From an uncultured Nitrospina sp. (GTDB lineage Bacteria; Nitrospinota; Nitrospinia; Nitrospinales; VA-1), in contig CAJWOD010000019.1 in the NCBI GenBank assembly GCA_913044145.1, forward strand, positions 1 through 14,384: a stretch of DNA of 14,384 nt, given 5' to 3'. Numbering within the stretch: the stretch's first letter is position 1; each line of letters begins with the position of its first letter. This document shows, piece by piece, positions 8,193 through 14,384 of this stretch. The notes under the pieces were generated by a model. The model saw only the letters and a list, made by a program, of their open reading frames with translations, had not been told where the DNA came from and did not search any database. The translations under genes were made by a program, and so were the position numbers.

Positions 8193-9269
8193 TTAATTCA
8201 GAACCAGGATAACGATCCCGGTTACCAGTATGTTTACCAAGGAAAGGGGTAGAAGAATCTTCCAGCCCAATTTCATAATCTGGTCATAACGAAAACGAGG
8301 AAGAGTCCATCGAATTGTCATTTGCAACCAGATAAAGAAAACTACTTTCGAAAAAAACACACCAACTTGAATCAACATCACAAGAATATTTGATCCAGTG
8401 GTACCAAGAAAATCAAACCATCCGAGCAAAGTGGTGGTCGTTAAAAACGGAATATGCCAAGCTCCAAAAAACAAAATGGTCATTATGGCGCCGATGGTGA
8501 CCATCTCAATAAACTCGGACATGAAAAACATGCCGAACTTTAGACCACTATATTCCGTGAAATAACCTGCGACGATTTCAGATTCAGCTTCAGGATTATC
8601 AAAGGGTATTCTTTTATTCTCGGCAATCGATGCGGCAAGAAACATGAAGAACCCTAAAGGTTGCAGGAATAATCCCCACTTAAAAAAATCTTCCTGTATT
8701 GCACCGATCGTAGTTAGCTTCATGGAACCATAAACCATAAGAACCCCAACAATGGTGAGTCCCATCGTAACCTCATAGGAAATCATTTGCGATGCGGTTC
8801 GCATCGAACCTAATAGGGACCAATTGTTGTTGGAACTCCAACCCGCAATTACATATCCGTAAGTTGCAAGAGACGCTATCGCAAACACAAAGAGGAGGCC
8901 TACATCCAAATCAGATATGACGAGATTGACCTCATTATCAAAAATGGTGTATTGACCACCGAAAGGGACAACAGCAAAAGTGAGAATTGCCGGAACCACT
9001 GCAATGATAGGACTGAGTGTGTGTAGAATTTTGTTCGCACCTTCTGGAATAAAATCCTCCTTAGTGAACATCTTCAAGGCGTCAGCAATACAGTGGAATA
9101 AACCTATTGCTGTGAAACCTAGGATATCTGCTCGATTAGCACCGATTCTATCTTGCATGATGGCGCTTTGTTTTCTTTCCACCCATGTCAAAATGGGAGC
9201 AAAAAAACCTACAGTAACACCTATGATAAAAAGAATTTTTACTAATGTAATTGCTAAATCAACCCACAT
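8193..9269 (-). CDS. nuoH: NADH-quinone oxidoreductase subunit H
   Basis: NuoH is the membrane subunit that forms, with NuoB and NuoD, the entrance and chamber for quinone and the first half of a proton channel. The 358 residues are a little longer than the E. coli protein (325). Signatures are PILTWVERKQSAIMQDRIGAN (residues 25-45), ASQMISYEV (159-167), and the acidic loop AENKRIPFDNPEAESEIVAGYFTEYSG (216-242). That loop lines the quinone path. Its Asn225 stands where many family members have Leu (PFDLPEAE), a small variation. About eight membrane helices are expected. The gene starts 12 bases after the nuoC stop, where nuoD-E-F-G would normally intervene, and it ends 13 bases before nuoI. 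Confidence 0.97.
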   Translation of the reverse strand: MWVDLAITLVKILFIIGVTVGFFAPILTWVERKQSAIMQDRIGANRADILGFTAIGLFHCIADALKMFTKEDFIPEGANKILHTLSPIIAVVPAILTFAVVPFGGQYTIFDNEVNLVISDLDVGLLFVFAIASLATYGYVIAGWSSNNNWSLLGSMRTASQMISYEVTMGLTIVGVLMVYGSMKLTTIGAIQEDFFKWGLFLQPLGFFMFLAASIAENKRIPFDNPEAESEIVAGYFTEYSGLKFGMFFMSEFIEMVTIGAIMTILFFGAWHIPFLTTTTLLGWFDFLGTTGSNILVMLIQVGVFFSKVVFFIWLQMTIRWTLPRFRYDQIMKLGWKILLPLSLVNILVTGIVILVLN

Positions 9270-9281
9270 AATTTAATAACC

Positions 9282-9767
9282 CTAATTCAGTGGCCCGATC
9301 AGGGGCTGCCTTTTATTAACCACATAGTCTTTGCGTAAAGGATGACCATTAAACTCTTCGTAAAGAAGAATTCTTTTTAAATCGGGATGATTACGAAACT
9401 TAATTCCGTACATATCCCAGATTTCTCTTTCATACCAGTTTGCAGTTTTCCATAGAGGCGTGATCGTATCAGCGATACAGTCCTTCATAGAGATCGGAAT
9501 TTTTACTCTTAACCTATCGTTATGTTTTAGGGAATAAAAGTGATAGACTAATTCAAAGCGTTCGGTTTTTTTTGATAAGTAATCAACGGCAGTAATATCC
9601 ATAAGAAAATTAAACGCCAGTTCCGGTTCATCTCTCAGGAATTTAAAAAAATCATTTCCACAATCTTTTTTAACCGTGACCGTTTGGTCACCACGAAAGT
9701 TGTGACTATCTAATATTAAGTCACCATATTTACTTTTAATCAGATCAATGAATTTTGTGTCAGACAT
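9282..9767 (-). CDS. nuoC: NADH-quinone oxidoreductase subunit C (30 kDa subunit)
   Basis: NuoC is a structural subunit of the peripheral arm that packs against NuoD near the quinone site. The 161-residue product carries the 30 kDa subunit signature at residues 112-133 (WYEREIWDMYGI, then HPDLKRIL), followed by GHPLRKDY. I chose the ATG at 9765-9767, where the protein begins MSDTKF. A TTG eight codons upstream (9789-9791) is also open but gives an unconserved extra MTRLKEQK and no better ribosome binding site. A purine-rich stretch, GAAAGAGCAG, precedes the chosen ATG. The protein is not fused to NuoD, unlike in E. coli, and no nuoD follows. It lies 89 bases after nuoA and 12 before nuoH. Confidence 0.95.
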   Translation of the reverse strand: MSDTKFIDLIKSKYGDLILDSHNFRGDQTVTVKKDCGNDFFKFLRDEPELAFNFLMDITAVDYLSKKTERFELVYHFYSLKHNDRLRVKIPISMKDCIADTITPLWKTANWYEREIWDMYGIKFRNHPDLKRILLYEEFNGHPLRKDYVVNKRQPLIGPLN

Positions 9768-9794
9768 TTTCTGCTCTTTCAATCTAGTCAAACG

Positions 9795-9833
9795 CTAGTC
9801 TATATGGCAGCGACATTGTTCCGAATAGGCCAT
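9795..9833 (-). other. Short 12-codon frame behind a strong ribosome binding site
   Basis: In the gap between nuoA and nuoC, an ATG at 9831-9833 follows GGGAGG (complement at about 9842-9847) with ideal spacing. It encodes only MAYSEQCRCHID before TAG at 9795-9797. The site sits exactly where nuoB normally begins. The peptide does not resemble a NuoB N-terminus. It could be a leader peptide, a remnant of a lost gene, or a chance frame. Confidence 0.3.
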
Positions 9834-9856
9834 GTGGTCTCCCTCCCACTAGGGGA

Positions 9857-10213
9857 TTACTCCCAGTCCAAACCGCCGCGTTTCCAAACGTACAGTAAAC
9901 CGATCCCGAGAATCAGGATAAATAAAAGCATCTCCACGAAACCAAAAAGACCAAGTCTTCTAAATAATATGGCCCAGGGGAAAAAGAAAATAGCTTCGAT
10001 ATCGAATAGGACAAATAAAACCGCCACCAGATAAAACTTGACGGAAAATCTTTGATGAGGGGATACCAACTGGCTTTCGCCACATTCAAAGGGCTCCATT
10101 TTATCAGCAAAATGTCTTTTCGGCCCCAACAAAGACGTCATTGCAACCATTCCACAGGCAATTCCCATGGCGAACAAAAACATGATTGCGGCACCCGTAT
10201 ATTGTTCCAGCAT
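9857..10213 (-). CDS. nuoA: NADH-quinone oxidoreductase subunit A
   Basis: NuoA is a small three-helix subunit next to NuoH, whose first loop borders the quinone-binding region. The 118 residues are of normal length. It has helices at about 7-29, 58-80 and 88-109. The family signature FECG (residues 42-45) is present, followed by RFSVKFYLVAVLFVLFDIEAIF (56-77) with Asp71 and Glu73 in the second helix. The ATG at 10211-10213 is the first possible start after an in-frame TGA three codons upstream. No clear Shine-Dalgarno sequence is present. It is the first gene of the nuo operon and is served by the promoter at 10385-10413. Confidence 0.96.
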   Translation of the reverse strand: MLEQYTGAAIMFLFAMGIACGMVAMTSLLGPKRHFADKMEPFECGESQLVSPHQRFSVKFYLVAVLFVLFDIEAIFFFPWAILFRRLGLFGFVEMLLFILILGIGLLYVWKRGGLDWE

Positions 10214-10384
10214 AAATTTTCAAAAAGGCAGATTTGCTTTAAACGAAATTAAGAGAAATTAGATCGCTATTAATTTATTTTAAATGCTATTCTATTTCTC
10301 TTGGCAAGTTACCTTAAACCCTCATAAATAAACAGTTAAATATGTTGTTGTGTAGGGTGCTAAGTACTGATAAATAGAAGGGGA
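10214..10384 (-). promoter_or_regulatory. nuo operon leader region with inverted repeat
   Basis: The predicted transcript leader before nuoA is about 165 bases, is AT-rich and contains no gene. It holds a perfect 9-bp inverted repeat (aagagaaat at 10251-10259, atttctctt at 10294-10302) around a 34-base AT-rich loop, 38 bases before the start codon. It could form a weak hairpin. I recognise no riboswitch. Confidence 0.4.
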
Positions 10385-10413
10385 AATATAACCAAGCCAA
10401 TAGTTTTTGTCAA
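10385..10413 (-). promoter_or_regulatory. Sigma-70-type promoter for the nuo operon
   Basis: On the minus strand a perfect -35 box TTGACA (complement at 10408-10413) is separated by exactly 17 bases from TATATT (complement at 10385-10390), one base from the TATAAT consensus. Transcription should begin near 10378 and read leftwards into nuoA. The promoter lies about 180 bases downstream of the rRNA operon terminator on the same strand, so the nuo genes have their own strong start. Confidence 0.75.
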
Positions 10414-10434
10414 TGAAAAAGCGTTGAAATTACT

Positions 10435-10444
10435 AGAAATTTCT
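10435..10444. promoter_or_regulatory. Palindrome upstream of the nuo promoter
   Basis: AGAAATTTCT is a perfect 10-base palindrome centred about 60 bases upstream of the predicted nuo transcription start, where activator sites commonly lie. The region is AT-rich, so a chance palindrome is quite possible. No known regulator motif is recognised. The remaining sequence at 10445-10593 shows no gene or other signal. Confidence 0.25.
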
Positions 10445-10593
10445 GGCTTAAAATACGCGTTTATTTGAAAAACAAAAAATAAGAATTCTGCAAATAAAAG
10501 CTAGAGATTGCATGATCGAAGGGACTTTTTATTATATTTTTTGAATAATAAGACCAGACTATAAAATTTGTTTTTGACTTAGGAAAGATCGGC

Positions 10594-10629
10594 AAAAAAA
10601 AACGCCGCCAGCTTTTTGCTGACGACGTT
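10594..10629 (-). terminator. Intrinsic terminator of the rRNA operon
   Basis: Read on the minus strand, AACGTCGTCAGC (complement at 10618-10629) pairs with GCTGGCGGCGTT (complement at 10601-10612) as a 12-bp stem with two G-U pairs and a five-base loop. A run of T follows (complement of the A-run at 10594-10600, continuing the stem's TT). It lies about 12 bases beyond the end of 5S rRNA. This is a textbook strong factor-independent terminator. Confidence 0.93.
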
Positions 10630-10640
10630 TTAAATAAAAA

Positions 10641-10756
<116 letters not shown>

Positions 10757-10781
10757 AACTCTAAAATCTTAACAAAATTAA

Positions 10782-10803
10782 CAATTGAATTAGTTCGAAG
10801 TAG
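10782..10803 (-). repeat. 23S processing stem, 3' arm
   Basis: CAATTGAATTAGTTCGAAGTAG (22 bases, plus strand) is the reverse complement of the segment 13866-13888 before 23S, apart from one bulged base and one G-U pair. In the precursor transcript the two flanks would form a long helix enclosing 23S rRNA, the usual substrate of RNase III. Confidence 0.75.
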
Positions 10804-10817
10804 TGAAGAAAAAAATA

Positions 10818-13848
<3,031 letters not shown>

Positions 13849-13865
13849 AAAATTTACTTCCTCAG

Positions 13866-13888
13866 CTACTTCAAACTATATTCAATTG
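13866..13888 (-). repeat. 23S processing stem, 5' arm
   Basis: This segment just before 23S (plus strand ctacttcaaactatattcaattg, shown here as ends ctact and aattg) is complementary to 10782-10803 after 23S. Together they can form a 22-bp precursor stem with one bulge and one wobble pair. Confidence 0.75.
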
Positions 13889-13898
13889 TCAAAGAACA
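13889..13898 (-). promoter_or_regulatory. boxA antitermination site before 23S
   Basis: On the minus strand TGTTCTTTGA closely matches the rRNA boxA consensus (TGCTCTTTGA type). It sits immediately upstream of the 23S processing stem, the standard position for a second boxA in the 16S-23S spacer. It should bind NusB/NusE and keep RNA polymerase resistant to Rho. Confidence 0.75.
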
Positions 13899-14000
13899 TT
13901 TTGCCTACTAGGCAAATACATAATTCTGAAATTCGTCACTTTAAAAATTCGGAGTTGGGACTCAACTTGCCACCCGCTCAAATTCCGCCAGATTCCTTCT

Positions 14001-14018
14001 CACCATTTTAAAATGGTG
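14001..14018 (-). repeat. 18-base palindrome at the 3' end of tRNA-Ala
   Basis: CACCATTTTAAAATGGTG is a perfect 18-base palindrome whose right end overlaps the encoded CCA tail and last bases of tRNA-Ala (tRNA 3' end at 14014). In the precursor RNA it could fold into a 7-bp hairpin involving the CCA end, perhaps affecting 3' trimming. Confidence 0.6.
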
Positions 14019-14089
14019 GAGGTGAACGGGATCGAACCGATGACCTCCTGCGTGCAAGGCAGGCGCTCTCCCAACTGAGCTACACCCCC
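14014..14089 (-). tRNA. tRNA-Ala (TGC)
   Basis: This 76-base cloverleaf reads GGGGGTGTAGCTCAGTTGGG at its 5' end. It has anticodon stem CCTGC/GCAGG around the loop CTTGCAC (anticodon TGC, complement at 14054-14056), T-arm GGTTCGATCCC, and an encoded CCA tail. It lies in the 16S-23S spacer, as usual for bacterial rRNA operons. Confidence 0.97.
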
Positions 14090-14133
14090 ATGAGCTAGAA
14101 TCTCCGGAACCTAACTCAAAATAATCAAGAAGG

Positions 14134-14384
<251 letters not shown>

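Noticed and set aside
2152..9276. Additional open frames of 60-116 codons on both strands within the nuo genes
   Set aside because: They are shadows in other frames of clearly conserved nuo coding sequences.
9768..9791. Longer nuoC start at the upstream TTG
   Set aside because: It adds eight unconserved residues. The ATG at 9765-9767 fits better and has a purine-rich site upstream.

Overview
The window comes from a low-GC bacterial chromosome. It holds most of a respiratory complex I (NADH:quinone oxidoreductase, nuo) operon beside a ribosomal RNA operon. Both are transcribed leftwards on the minus strand. A short plus-strand segment sits at the left edge. The lipobox lipoprotein next to an MscS-type channel, and the style of the 5S and 23S rRNA and Nuo sequences, suggest a Gram-negative respiratory bacterium. 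A deltaproteobacterial or Nitrospinota-like lineage is possible, but this is a low-confidence impression because only 48 bases of 16S rRNA are visible.

Layout from left to right. Positions 1-170 (plus) are the C-terminal end of an MscS-family mechanosensitive channel. Positions 186-1277 (plus) encode a complete lipoprotein of a family I cannot name. Positions 1291-1554 (minus) encode a small hypothetical protein convergent with it, and a hairpin between the two may end its transcript. Positions 1555-1769 are an AT-rich spacer. Positions 1770-10213 (minus) are the nuo cluster, in transcription order nuoA, nuoC, nuoH, nuoI, nuoJ, nuoK, nuoL, nuoM, nuoN. Most of these genes overlap or lie within about 15 bases of each other. 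A near-consensus sigma-70 promoter lies at 10385-10413, giving a leader of about 165 bases. Positions 10594-10629 are a strong intrinsic terminator of the rRNA operon. The rRNA operon then reads, right to left, 16S 3' end (cut by the window edge), tRNA-Ile(GAT), tRNA-Ala(TGC), 23S, 5S. It has a boxA antitermination site before 23S and a long-range inverted repeat that can form the 23S processing stem.

Together the nuo genes encode all seven membrane subunits (A, H, J, K, L, M, N) plus two peripheral ones: NuoI, which carries two 4Fe-4S clusters, and NuoC. The genes for NuoB, NuoD and the NADH-oxidising module NuoE/F/G are absent from their usual places. A and C are separated by only 89 bases, and C and H by 12. 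If this organism makes a working complex I, those subunits must be encoded elsewhere.

I did not find a novel defence system, mobile element, CRISPR array or similar. The observations most worth following are the split nuo operon with a well-placed but apparently orphaned ribosome binding site where nuoB would normally start, and the unnamed lipoprotein beside the MscS channel.
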